A DNA stretch of 64,000 bases. Source: Neolewinella persica DSM 23188 (lineage in GTDB: Bacteria > Bacteroidota > Bacteroidia > Chitinophagales > Saprospiraceae). A program made the position numbers and the translations under genes. Positions 36,608 through 44,819 of this stretch are shown piece by piece. The stretch lies in assembly GCF_000373105.1 (NCBI RefSeq), contig NZ_KB890423.1, forward strand, positions 62,001 through 126,000, written 5' to 3'. The notes under the pieces are model-generated. The model searched no databases and was not told where the DNA came from. It worked only from the letters and a program-made list of their open reading frames with translations. Each line of letters begins with the position of its first letter. Within the stretch, counting starts at the first letter, position 1.

Positions 36608-38479
36608 ATGCGTCTTCTACTACTTAACCGATCACTTCTCCTGGTCTTCATGGCCCTGTTCTTTTTGTCCGGCTCCCTTTCAGCCACCACCTTCTACGTC
36701 AGCACCTCCTCGGGGGATGATGGAAATGACGGCCTGAGCGCCACATCAGCCTGGCAAACCATCGGAAAAGTGAACGCCCGGTTAATGGAACCCGGTGACA
36801 GCGTGCTTTTTCACGCTGGAGAGACCTTTGTTGGTCAACTTCGACTCGTCAACGAAAGTGGGGATCCGGGCTTTCCGATTGTAATCAGTAGATATGGGAC
36901 AGGGGAGCGGCCGGTGATTGATGGTGACGGCCATTTAGCCACCATCCTCCTCGAAAACAGTGGTCAGGTCCACCTCTCTGAGTTTGAAATTAAAAACGAC
37001 GGAGGGCCTGCTCAACCTGGCACTTCCGTGAAACTCCGGTATGGCCTTTACCTGGTCAATACCTTCACGGACGGGACCACTTTCGATCACTACCGGTTCA
37101 CCAACCTGACCTTTCGGAATATTTACTCCACCCAGCAAATAAACGATGATGATCAAACGGGGGTTAATGCCCACGCCATCAAAACGAAAAACTCCGGATT
37201 CAATCCTGAACATCCCATTCACTTCCGGGATATGCTCGTGGAAGGCTGCTTTTTTACCCGCACCGGCCGCCATGCCGTGGTGATTGGTGCCACCGACCAG
37301 CTTACCCTGCGGAGTAACCTGTTTCAACACGTGGGCGGAGCTGGTATGGTCATGGCCGCTCATAGCCGGAACATCCTCGTCGAAGACAACATAACTGATC
37401 ATACCGGTTCTAACCTCGACCCGCGTATGGCAGCAAGGGGAAGCGGTTTGTGGGCATACCGCACGACCAACCTGACGGTGCAAAACAATCGATTCCTGCA
37501 CGCCCGGGGCTTTAAAGATTCCTTTGGCATGCACATCGATATTGGCAACCGCAATGTGGTGTATCAGTACAATTACAGCGAAGACAACGAAGGGGGATTT
37601 GTGGAAATCCTGGGCGGCAACAGGAACGTCGGATATCGTTACAACGTAAGTGTCGGAGACGGCTGGCGGATGCGGGGCCCGCAACTGGGTAGAATCTTTT
37701 GGGTCGGTGGCTGGTCCGGGACGGTAAACCAGCCCGCAGCCTCCGACAGTGTTTTTATCTACAATAACTCAGTGTACGTACGAGACACGATCGCCCCACG
37801 GATATGGATTGAGGCCGTAACGAAAAACACCCGGATCTATAACAACATCGTCTACGTAGCGAATGAATTCAGTGACGTGTTCATTAAGAATGACCCCAGA
37901 CTAAATGACTTCAGCCACAACATCTGGTTCGGCAATATTGCTAACCGGGACACGGATGGGGAAGTCTATCAGGGAGTTACAGATTTTCACGAAGACCCAC
38001 GATATGAAAAGACCCCACCAAGGGACTGGGAGGACGTTCGACTTTTAGCTGGTAGTCCGGCGATAGGTACCGGAAAATTGATCTATGACCCAGCCGTCAG
38101 TCATCCGTTCGATGGGTACAGCAATCATGGCGGTCGGGATTTCTTTGGGCAGTGGGTGTCTACTACGGAACCTTCTAATATTGGGGCTTATAACGGCTTG
38201 CCGGTCAGCACGGCCTCTCCGGAAAGACTTCCGGTGCAGGTGTATCCTAATCCGGTTAACCGGGGCAAGGCACTCACCATTGAAGTGCCGCGCGAAATGC
38301 AGCGGGACCGGGTTCAGCTGCAGTTGGTTGACACTACCGGTAGGGTAGTGCTGGAATTCGCTGCTCAGGGACGGGAGACCATTGAGTGTAAGACTTCTAT
38401 GCTTTCTGGGGGGAGTTATTTGCTGCGGCTTAGTGGCGGTAGGTTTCGGGTTACTCGGTGGGTTGTTTTAGTAGAATAG
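36608..38479 (+). CDS. Secreted right-handed beta-helix protein with type IX sorting domain
   Basis: The protein has 623 residues. Signal peptide (LLLVFMALFFLSGSLSA), then TTFYVSTSSGDDGNDGLSA, the usual opening of parallel beta-helix enzymes, then helix rungs with many short repeats (VEDNITDHTG, VQNNRFLHARG, YQYNYSEDNEGG, IYNNSVYV). After LLAGSPAIGTG, the last 85 residues (VQVYPNPVNRGKALTI ... GGSYLLRL) form a type A type IX secretion domain, so it is exported to the surface or medium. It starts 3 nt after sulfatase E. Beta-helix proteins in such loci are often lyases or hydrolases (iota-carrageenase GH82 is one fold example), but no known family motif is visible. Function unknown. Confidence 0.85.
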   Translation: MRLLLLNRSLLLVFMALFFLSGSLSATTFYVSTSSGDDGNDGLSATSAWQTIGKVNARLMEPGDSVLFHAGETFVGQLRLVNESGDPGFPIVISRYGTGERPVIDGDGHLATILLENSGQVHLSEFEIKNDGGPAQPGTSVKLRYGLYLVNTFTDGTTFDHYRFTNLTFRNIYSTQQINDDDQTGVNAHAIKTKNSGFNPEHPIHFRDMLVEGCFFTRTGRHAVVIGATDQLTLRSNLFQHVGGAGMVMAAHSRNILVEDNITDHTGSNLDPRMAARGSGLWAYRTTNLTVQNNRFLHARGFKDSFGMHIDIGNRNVVYQYNYSEDNEGGFVEILGGNRNVGYRYNVSVGDGWRMRGPQLGRIFWVGGWSGTVNQPAASDSVFIYNNSVYVRDTIAPRIWIEAVTKNTRIYNNIVYVANEFSDVFIKNDPRLNDFSHNIWFGNIANRDTDGEVYQGVTDFHEDPRYEKTPPRDWEDVRLLAGSPAIGTGKLIYDPAVSHPFDGYSNHGGRDFFGQWVSTTEPSNIGAYNGLPVSTASPERLPVQVYPNPVNRGKALTIEVPREMQRDRVQLQLVDTTGRVVLEFAAQGRETIECKTSMLSGGSYLLRLSGGRFRVTRWVVLVE

Positions 38480-38518
38480 TTTGGGAGGCCGCTTTACCTT
38501 CTGCATATCTCAGGTATT

Positions 38519-38573
38519 GTTCCCCGGCACTTGTGCCGGTTGATAAATGGGGCCGGCACAAGTGCCGGGGAAC
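38519..38573. repeat. Second inverted-repeat family, copy 2
   Basis: Arms 38519-38539 and 38553-38573 are perfect 21-base reverse complements (left arm starts GTTCCCCGGCACTTG). It lies between the convergent beta-helix and STAND genes and could act as a two-way terminator. The right arm matches 14484-14504 at 19 of 21 bases. Confidence 0.65.
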
Positions 38574-38595
38574 TAAAGTTGCAGCCACCCCATCC

Positions 38596-41500
38596 TCACT
38601 CCATCTCATACCGAATATCCGTATCCGGCAGCACCTTCCGCCAGTAGGCCACTTCCTCGGGTGGGATGCTGGTGCCGCGCAGGTCGAGGATTTTCAGGGT
38701 GGGGGCCAGGTTGATGAAGGTTTTGGGGAGGGTGTGGATGTTGGGGGAGGTGTTGTAAGTGGTGAGATACGGTCCGGGAGGTGCGTAAATTGGGCTAGTT
38801 AAATATATTTCTTTGATTTCAGCAAACCCGAGCCAGTCGTTCAAGGTAATTTGCTTGTCTTTATCCCCATTCATTACGAGAAACAGTACGTTTATCTTGT
38901 TTGTCTTCACATTAGAGGGGGGAAGACTATCTAATAGAGCATTTCTTTCGACAAAAAGAGTGTCAATATTTACTGACCAGGGTGATGTTGACAAGGATGA
39001 AATCGAGCGATTATAATTAATGTTTAACCTTTGGAGGTTTATGGTTTCTTTCCAGGTGGGTACGTCGCTTAAGACTTCGTTGCCGCTAATTTCAAGTTTT
39101 TGAAGTTGGTCCAGCCCTTGCCAAGTGGGTAAGTCTCTTAAGGCGTTATTACCCCAGATTTCAAGTTTTTGAAGTTGGTTCAGCCCTTGCCAATTGGGTA
39201 ATTCCCATAAACTACTATTGTTGCTAATTTCAAGTGTCTGTAGTTGTTCCAGCCCTTGCCAAGCCGGTAAGGTGTCTAGTCTGCCGCTAATTACAAGTTT
39301 TTGCAGTCGGCCCAGGCCTTGCCAGGTGGGTAAATTGTATAAACTATAATTGTTGGTGATTTCAAGTTTTTGCAGTTGTTCCAGCCCTTCCCAAGTGGGT
39401 AAGTCGCTTAAGGAATTATTGTAATGAAGTATAAGTTGCTGTAGCTTTTCCAGCCCTTGCCAGGAGGGTAAAGTATCCAGGTTGTGGCTGGCACTAATTT
39501 CAAGTTTTTGAAGTTGGTCCAGCCCTTGCCAGGAGGGTAAGGCGCTTAGGACGTTGTTGCCGCTAATTTCAAGTTTTTGCAGTTGTTCCAGCCCTTCCCA
39601 AGTGGGTAAGTCGCTTAAGACGTCGTTGCTATTAATTTCAAGTTTTTGCAGTTGTTCCAGCCCTTCCCAAGAGGGCAAGGCGAATAAATTATAATTACTA
39701 CTAATTACAAGATTTGTTAAGTTGTCTAATTTTTTTATTGCCTTAGGAATACTAATAATTCCTAACGGGTAATCATTTCTTACTGGCCCAAGATAAATAC
39801 TATCAATATCCGTCAAATCACGACTTCCGACCTCCCGCTCCCAAATCCCCAAAGTACTCTCCAGCTGTGCAATCCGTATTTCAGTCATTGTAAACTGCAA
39901 AAAAGTATCCTGTTTGATTAAAAGCTCCCTAAAACCAGCTAACGATTCCTCAATTTCTCCTTTAAGAATTTGCTCATCCTTCTTTGCCGTAGCCTTAGCA
40001 ATTCCTAAATATTTTTCCGCAAGGGCTTCTTCCAAACTACCTTCTTCCGCAAAAAACCGCGCCGCCCCCCAATAAGTAACCGCATCCCGCCAAGCGCCCT
40101 CACCGAAGAAGTCATTCCCCCGGTCCAGCAAATACTGGAAGGCATCGTCTTCTGCCAGGGCTTCATTCAGGGCGGCGGCGCGGGCGGCGCGCTCCACTGC
40201 TTCGTTTCGGGCACTGGTGGCCAGGCGAGTTTGCTCATTGGCTATTTCTCGCTGCTGATCAGCCGTATCCTTAGCAGCCACGGCAATACTCGTCTGTAGT
40301 TTCGCCTCGGTAATATTGTCTTCTGCCACCAGCCGCAAACTATCTGCAATAATCGTCTTCCGCTGAGCATCCGCCTGCGCTTCTTCAGCCTCCTGCCGTT
40401 GTCCCAAAGCCCATACAAAAGCCCCCACAGCCAAAACTGCCAAAACCGCCATCACCCCCCCAAACAACCGCTCCCGCCGCCGCTTTTTTTGCTCCGCCAG
40501 CAGCACCGCTTCCTGCTCCTTCAGCTTAGCCTCAGCCGCCAATTTCTGCTCTTCCAACAAAGCAGCCGCAAGCCTCTCTTCACGGCCCTTCCGCGAAGCA
40601 AGGGCAGGAACCAATAGCGTATCATGGCTCAGCTCATAGCTCAAGCCGCCAGTGCTGTTCGGCTCCCGACGGAGGAGGTAGCTTTCAACTAATCTGTCGA
40701 GAAAGGGCTGATCTACTCCTTCCAAGCGGTACTCCTGAAGGAGTGCTCGCCCATCCACACTCATGCGGAGGCCAGTTCCGTCTTCCGCTACCTGAACGAG
40801 TCTATCTTCAATCATCCGACGGGCCACGGGCTGAAGGCCGGGGGCTACCGCGCCGATTTGGCGGGCATAATAGTCTTCCATGACCTGGTTCGTCGCAGGC
40901 AGGTCGGAGACTTCCACGTCGGGTAAGCCGTTGCCGTCCCGGTCCGGGATCTCGCCAGCGATTACGCGGGCCTCGATGGCGTTGCAGAATACCTGTAACA
41001 AGAAGGCTTCTACGCCACCACCGGCTCCGGGCTGGGAGTTTTGCAGGGTTTTCAGGAGGTGAGCCAGGGTATCGGGACGGTACTCGAAGGGTGGGGAGGC
41101 AAAATCATGGCCTCCGGTAGCTACAGCGCCGAGCAGTGCAGGCTGCACGATGGCTGCCTGTGCCTGGGTAGGGGAGAGGGGGCCGAGTTGGAGGCGTTTA
41201 TGGAGGATGGCGGGGAGGCGGTCCTGTAACCGGTCGAGCTCGCTGAGCCGGTCGGAGCGGATGGAAAAGAGGGCACGAACGTCGATTCGGCGACTGAGGT
41301 AGCTCAGGGTCTCTTCCTCCAGCTTGTCGTCGTTCTCTTCAAGGTAGCGGGGGTAATCTGTGTACAGCAGTTCCGCAAGTTGTTCTTTGAAGGCGGCCTG
41401 TTGATCGGTGGGGTAGGTGAAGAATTCCTCGAACTGATCGAAGATGAGGACCAGGTGGGCGTTGTCGGGGAGGTTTTGGCGCTTCCAGTCGCCCCAGAGT

Positions 41501-41874
41501 GTTTTGGGTAGGGTAGCGGGCAAGTTGGTGCTGGTGGGTGCGATGCCCCATGCCTTCAAGGCGGCAGATTGCTGGAAACGGTACTTGTCGAAGAGGTCTG
41601 CTCCGGCCTGCCAGGCGTTGAAATGGATCACCAAAGGCAGGTACAAGCGGCGACCCCGATCATTTTCAGCGGTCATCCATGGTAAAAGGCCAGCCTGAAT
41701 GAGGGAAGACTTGCCGTAGCCGGACTTTCCGTAGAGCACGGTCAGTCGCTCTCCGCTTACAGTACTGAATAGGCGTTGGGTATCCTCCTCGCGGCCGAAG
41801 AAGATGCCTTGCTGCTCCGTCCGGAAGGGCTGGACACCGGGGTAACGATTGCGGTTAGCTGCCTTAGCCATCAA
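38596..41874 (-). CDS. STAND NTPase with membrane segment and leucine-rich repeats
   Basis: A protein of 1092 residues, made of four parts. First, an nSTAND1-type NTPase (about 10-430): entry YPGVQPFRTEQQGIFFGRE, Walker A YGKSGYGKSSL (residues 48-58), Walker B LVLIFDQFEEFF (141-152) and the typical YELSHDTLLVP near 413-423. Second, a transmembrane helix at about 471-490. Third, an Ala/Glu-rich coiled coil (about 490-620). Fourth, ten leucine-rich repeats of 23 residues (LPxWxGLxxLQKLEIxxNxxL, about 732-960). Known STAND proteins are switch-like sensors of invasion that release an effector. The likely effector is the SIR2-like gene whose end overlaps this start by 11 nt. The LRRs would be the sensing part. 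An anti-phage role is inferred, not proven. Confidence 0.85.
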   Translation of the reverse strand: MMAKAANRNRYPGVQPFRTEQQGIFFGREEDTQRLFSTVSGERLTVLYGKSGYGKSSLIQAGLLPWMTAENDRGRRLYLPLVIHFNAWQAGADLFDKYRFQQSAALKAWGIAPTSTNLPATLPKTLWGDWKRQNLPDNAHLVLIFDQFEEFFTYPTDQQAAFKEQLAELLYTDYPRYLEENDDKLEEETLSYLSRRIDVRALFSIRSDRLSELDRLQDRLPAILHKRLQLGPLSPTQAQAAIVQPALLGAVATGGHDFASPPFEYRPDTLAHLLKTLQNSQPGAGGGVEAFLLQVFCNAIEARVIAGEIPDRDGNGLPDVEVSDLPATNQVMEDYYARQIGAVAPGLQPVARRMIEDRLVQVAEDGTGLRMSVDGRALLQEYRLEGVDQPFLDRLVESYLLRREPNSTGGLSYELSHDTLLVPALASRKGREERLAAALLEEQKLAAEAKLKEQEAVLLAEQKKRRRERLFGGVMAVLAVLAVGAFVWALGQRQEAEEAQADAQRKTIIADSLRLVAEDNITEAKLQTSIAVAAKDTADQQREIANEQTRLATSARNEAVERAARAAALNEALAEDDAFQYLLDRGNDFFGEGAWRDAVTYWGAARFFAEEGSLEEALAEKYLGIAKATAKKDEQILKGEIEESLAGFRELLIKQDTFLQFTMTEIRIAQLESTLGIWEREVGSRDLTDIDSIYLGPVRNDYPLGIISIPKAIKKLDNLTNLVISSNYNLFALPSWEGLEQLQKLEINSNDVLSDLPTWEGLEQLQKLEISGNNVLSALPSWQGLDQLQKLEISASHNLDTLPSWQGLEKLQQLILHYNNSLSDLPTWEGLEQLQKLEITNNYSLYNLPTWQGLGRLQKLVISGRLDTLPAWQGLEQLQTLEISNNSSLWELPNWQGLNQLQKLEIWGNNALRDLPTWQGLDQLQKLEISGNEVLSDVPTWKETINLQRLNINYNRSISSLSTSPWSVNIDTLFVERNALLDSLPPSNVKTNKINVLFLVMNGDKDKQITLNDWLGFAEIKEIYLTSPIYAPPGPYLTTYNTSPNIHTLPKTFINLAPTLKILDLRGTSIPPEEVAYWRKVLPDTDIRYEME
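38995..39679 (-). repeat. Tandem 69-bp intragenic repeats encoding the leucine-rich repeats
   Basis: Ten consecutive units, nine near 69 bp and one of 63 bp. Several are almost identical at the DNA level; the plus strand repeats TTCAAGTTTTTGCAGTTG and CCAGCCCTTGCC. This is consistent with recent expansion by slippage or recombination. Confidence 0.85.
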
Positions 41875-43006
41875 CGGGGATTTTGGTGACCAGAGATAGG
41901 AGGGCGTAACGAATGCGGTTCAGCACCAACCGGAGATCTTCGGCGGAGGCTGTACCATTTTGTTGTGTTTTTAAATAGTCGCGATACTGCCCCTGCAAAA
42001 GCGGTAGGGTAGTCGTTGTTTCTTTCGAAAGAAGCACGCCTTTAAGGGCCGTGAAAGCCTGTTCAAAATCACCCGCAATCAACAACTGACGAACCTTGAT
42101 GGCGGCTGGAGCGTCCGGCTCGGTTAGCTCGCGCAGCAGGCCGGGGCTCGCCGCGCAAGCGGCGTGGATGTCGGAGAAATCTTCGCGGGATAGCGACTGG
42201 TGGGTAATGTTGAATTGCTTGAGAATGAACTGGCGGTTGTTATCGCTCAGGTCGCAAAGGATGGGGTAATTCTGGTTGTAATTATTGAACGGACTGTCGA
42301 GCTGGTTGATGTAGTGCAGGAAGAGTTGGAGGTACCAGCGTTCCAGTTCCACGCCGAGGAGGACGAAGTGGTCTGCTTCCCTGAGTTTGTCGGTCAGTTC
42401 GCGGGGAACCCCGGTGTCAGAAAGCAGGTATTTGAGCCGGTCGAAAAGGTCGTGGTAATCGAGGACGGTAGAATCCATCTTATCCAGTGCGCTACCGGCA
42501 AGGTTGTAAAGGAGGGGGCGCTCCTTGCCATTGGGGTAGGCGAGTTCTTTTAGCTCTGGCTTATCGTGGGTAGTGAAGTAGTCAAATTGCGGCTCGCGCC
42601 AGTAAGTGACGAAGGCGTCCCACACTCTTTTGTCCGGGTTCAGGTTAAGGATGACGGGAAAGGGGATGGCGACGATCTGTCGGAGTAGCTCAGCGTCAGG
42701 TTGCCATTCGTCGGTTCGGGCTACTTCCCGAATGCACTTGCGGGCACGGCGTTTGGCCTTAGCGTCCCGAAATTGGAAGAGGTTATCGCGCTCGTAGAAA
42801 TGTCCGATACCTTCTCCAACCTCAGCCTGCACCCGCGTCCGCGCCAACTCACTGAAGGACGTTTGCTCTGCGCCCCGGTAGTAGGGAATAGCGTCTGGCC
42901 CCAACACGAGGATGGCTTCTCCGTCGCGGATACTATCTACGAGGTCTTCCCAATCCGGTGGGGTAGGCGTTTCTGACATTTTTTGGTACTCTGTATGTAT
43001 GGGCAC
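41864..43006 (-). CDS. SIR2-like protein with C-terminal effector-associated-type domain
   Basis: The protein has 380 residues (371 if the second Met at 42979 is used). The N-terminal SIR2-like part shows AILVLGPDAIPY, VILNLNPDKRVWDA, PLLYNLAGSALD followed by VLDYHDLFDRL, and DHFVLLGVELERWYLQLFL; this is the degenerate SIR2 pattern of conflict-system proteins, not that of deacetylase sirtuins. The usual GAG and catalytic-His positions are altered (YNLAGS in place of YHLHGS), so NADase activity is uncertain. The last 75 residues (GDFEQAFTAL, LLQGQYRDYL, GTASAEDLRLVLNRIRYALL) look like an effector-associated domain of the EAD11 kind that docks effectors to STAND partners. It is the first gene of a two-gene operon, overlapping the STAND NTPase by 11 nt. 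Confidence 0.75.
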   Translation of the reverse strand: MPIHTEYQKMSETPTPPDWEDLVDSIRDGEAILVLGPDAIPYYRGAEQTSFSELARTRVQAEVGEGIGHFYERDNLFQFRDAKAKRRARKCIREVARTDEWQPDAELLRQIVAIPFPVILNLNPDKRVWDAFVTYWREPQFDYFTTHDKPELKELAYPNGKERPLLYNLAGSALDKMDSTVLDYHDLFDRLKYLLSDTGVPRELTDKLREADHFVLLGVELERWYLQLFLHYINQLDSPFNNYNQNYPILCDLSDNNRQFILKQFNITHQSLSREDFSDIHAACAASPGLLRELTEPDAPAAIKVRQLLIAGDFEQAFTALKGVLLSKETTTTLPLLQGQYRDYLKTQQNGTASAEDLRLVLNRIRYALLSLVTKIPVDG

Positions 43007-43307
43007 GGGAAAGGTAGGGAATATTGCTGGTTAGTGAACTGTTATTGCTTTTGAACCCCTTCCTTGCTCCTGCGTCCCCGCAAAATGCTTTTATAATGAT
43101 GGGGAACTGATTCGATGGGTATGAAAAGGTGTAACCATACGAATTACGAGCACATATCTACATCTCATGCTATACAGAAAAACCTTGCATATTTGCATCA
43201 AGACCATTCATTTCGGTGAAACAACGGAGGTTTTCCTCGTGACATAGAGGACGGTGCCGAAGTTCCGGTAGAGGGCACCACCCACCCTACGGCCAAAGAA
43301 GACGACA
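43007..43307. other. Divergent intergenic region
   Basis: About 300 bases between the SIR2-like gene and the Crp-like gene. One degenerate GC-rich repeat is present (43064-43081). No gene or clear promoter was recognised. Confidence 0.4.
43064..43081 (+). repeat. Dispersed GC-rich repeat, degenerate copy
   Basis: TTGCTCCTGCGTCCCCGC has two differences from the consensus. Confidence 0.4.
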
Positions 43308-43889
43308 ATGCCATACCACTTACTAAGAGAAAACATAAACAATTACCTGCCACTTTCTAACAAGGATTTGGACACCATCAGTGATTGTTTTACGCTTAAA
43401 GAAGTTAGTAAAAAGGTTTTTCTATTAAGGGGAGGTAAGACCTGTAGGTTCGAGGGCTTCGTTTTAGAGGGCTGCTTCAGGGTATTTACCTTAGATCAAA
43501 AAGGGAATGAGATCAACTTATACTTCGCAGTTGAAGGTTGGTGGTTGATGGACATCGATAGTTTTATGAACCAAACGCCCTCGGATTTATACATACAAGC
43601 GCTGGAGGATAGTAAAGTGCTCCTGATTAGCAAGGAAAGCAAAAGCAAGTTGTATGATTCGCTTCCAGTAGTGGAGAAGCTGTTTCGGATTATATTCCAA
43701 AAAGCACTGGTTTCGTGGCAAAGACGGTTGATACGCAATCATTGTCTGACCGCCAAAGAACGGTACTTCCATTTTATTGAGGCGTATCCGAACATCAGCA
43801 CAAAATTGAGCAATAAACATATCGCTAGCTATCTGGGAATAAGTCATGAGTTTTTGAGTAAGATTAAAAACTCAAATAAGGCCACGTAG
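43308..43889 (+). CDS. Crp/Fnr-family transcriptional regulator
   Basis: The cytoplasmic protein has 193 residues. The first 115 residues are a cNMP-binding-like jelly roll (VFLLRGGKTCRFEGFVLEGC, NLYFAVEGWWLMDIDSF, LYIQALEDSKVLLIS). The C-terminal helix-turn-helix reads LSNKHIASYLGISHEFLSKIK. Phosphate-cassette residues for cAMP binding are not obvious, as usual for the short Bacteroidota Crp-like proteins. It precedes an HbpS/GlcG-like gene by about 215 nt and might control it, but nothing in the sequence proves that. Base composition is AT-richer than the polysaccharide locus. Confidence 0.8.
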   Translation: MPYHLLRENINNYLPLSNKDLDTISDCFTLKEVSKKVFLLRGGKTCRFEGFVLEGCFRVFTLDQKGNEINLYFAVEGWWLMDIDSFMNQTPSDLYIQALEDSKVLLISKESKSKLYDSLPVVEKLFRIIFQKALVSWQRRLIRNHCLTAKERYFHFIEAYPNISTKLSNKHIASYLGISHEFLSKIKNSNKAT

Positions 43890-44105
43890 GAAACTGCTTT
43901 AACGGGCGTAAACCAAATTTTCGCATAAGACCGCTGTGTGACTGTTCGGCAGCCTTTGGGTTGCTGTTGAGCAGGCTTTAGCCTGAAGGTTAATTTACGA
44001 CTGGTAAGCATAGTTATCAGCAGTTGAACTTGTTCAACTTTTTCATCAGATTCAATCCAGACATTTGCGTAAATAAAACATCAAATAGCGCTTAAATAAC
44101 GGACT

Positions 44106-44600
44106 ATGAAAGACAGTTTTAAACGTATCGTAAATATAAAAACATTGCTTTTAGCTGTCCTCCTTAGTGTTGGTAGTGTTCATGCCCAAAACGCCTATGA
44201 CATTACCCACGGAGAAGCCCTGACGGCGATGATGGCGGCAAAAAAGCATGCTGAAAAATCGGATGTTTTGGTAAACATCGCAGTCGTTGACGCAGGAGCG
44301 AACTTAAAAGCCTTCATCCGTATGGATGGTTCGTTTTTAGGAAGTATTGACGTGGCCATCAAAAAGGCTAAAACTTCACGCTACTTCGATATTGACTCTG
44401 GCGAATTGGGGGAATTGACGCAGCCCGGAGGCATCATCTACAATATTGAACATTCTAACGGAGGACTTATGACCTTTCCCGGAGGGGTCCCAATCAAAGA
44501 TGAAAATGGAACCATTATCGGAGCGATAGGTGTCAGCGGAGGCACAATCGAACAAGATCGTGCCATTGCTACTGCGGGGGCAAAAGCTATAATCGAGTAA
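44106..44600 (+). CDS. Secreted GlcG/HbpS-family protein (DUF336)
   Basis: A protein of 164 residues with a signal peptide (core LLLAVLLSVGSVHA). The family pattern is clear: AKKHAEKSDVLVNIAVVDAGA, FIRMDGSFLGSIDVAIKKAKTS, PGGVPIKDENGTIIGAIGVSGG. Members of the HbpS/GlcG family bind or degrade haem or act as extracellular stress partners; most are uncharacterised. A periplasmic site is inferred from the signal. It is followed by an inverted repeat and a propeller-Dabb protein. Confidence 0.85.
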   Translation: MKDSFKRIVNIKTLLLAVLLSVGSVHAQNAYDITHGEALTAMMAAKKHAEKSDVLVNIAVVDAGANLKAFIRMDGSFLGSIDVAIKKAKTSRYFDIDSGELGELTQPGGIIYNIEHSNGGLMTFPGGVPIKDENGTIIGAIGVSGGTIEQDRAIATAGAKAIIE

Positions 44601-44623
44601 CTATTTTTTTGGAGAGGAACATC

Positions 44624-44718
44624 CTACTGGACATTTTTGGCTCCCTCTCCGTTGCGCTTTTGGCGAAACGAACCGGAGAGGGCGGGGGGTGAGGTTGAAA
44701 ACCAAAAATGTCCAGTAG
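44624..44718. repeat. Inverted repeat element, 95 bp
   Basis: CTACTGGACATTTTTGG (44624-44640) and CCAAAAATGTCCAGTAG (44702-44718) are perfect 17-base reverse complements. An inner pair CCCTCTCCG / CCGGAGAGGG extends the stem. It looks like a small palindromic element and may end transcription of the HbpS-like gene. Confidence 0.6.
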
Positions 44719-44819
44719 TCTGGGAGAGGTATATTAAAGCAGGCTCAAAAGTCTAGCTACAGATAAGTAATTCTTGTCTTAAAACATTGATCATCACTGT
44801 TGTACTTAAAAGTAAAATC

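Noticed and set aside
38995-39679. CRISPR-like spaced repeats
   Set aside because: The units are 69 bp, in frame and adjoining, and encode leucine-rich repeats; there are no unique spacers or cas genes.
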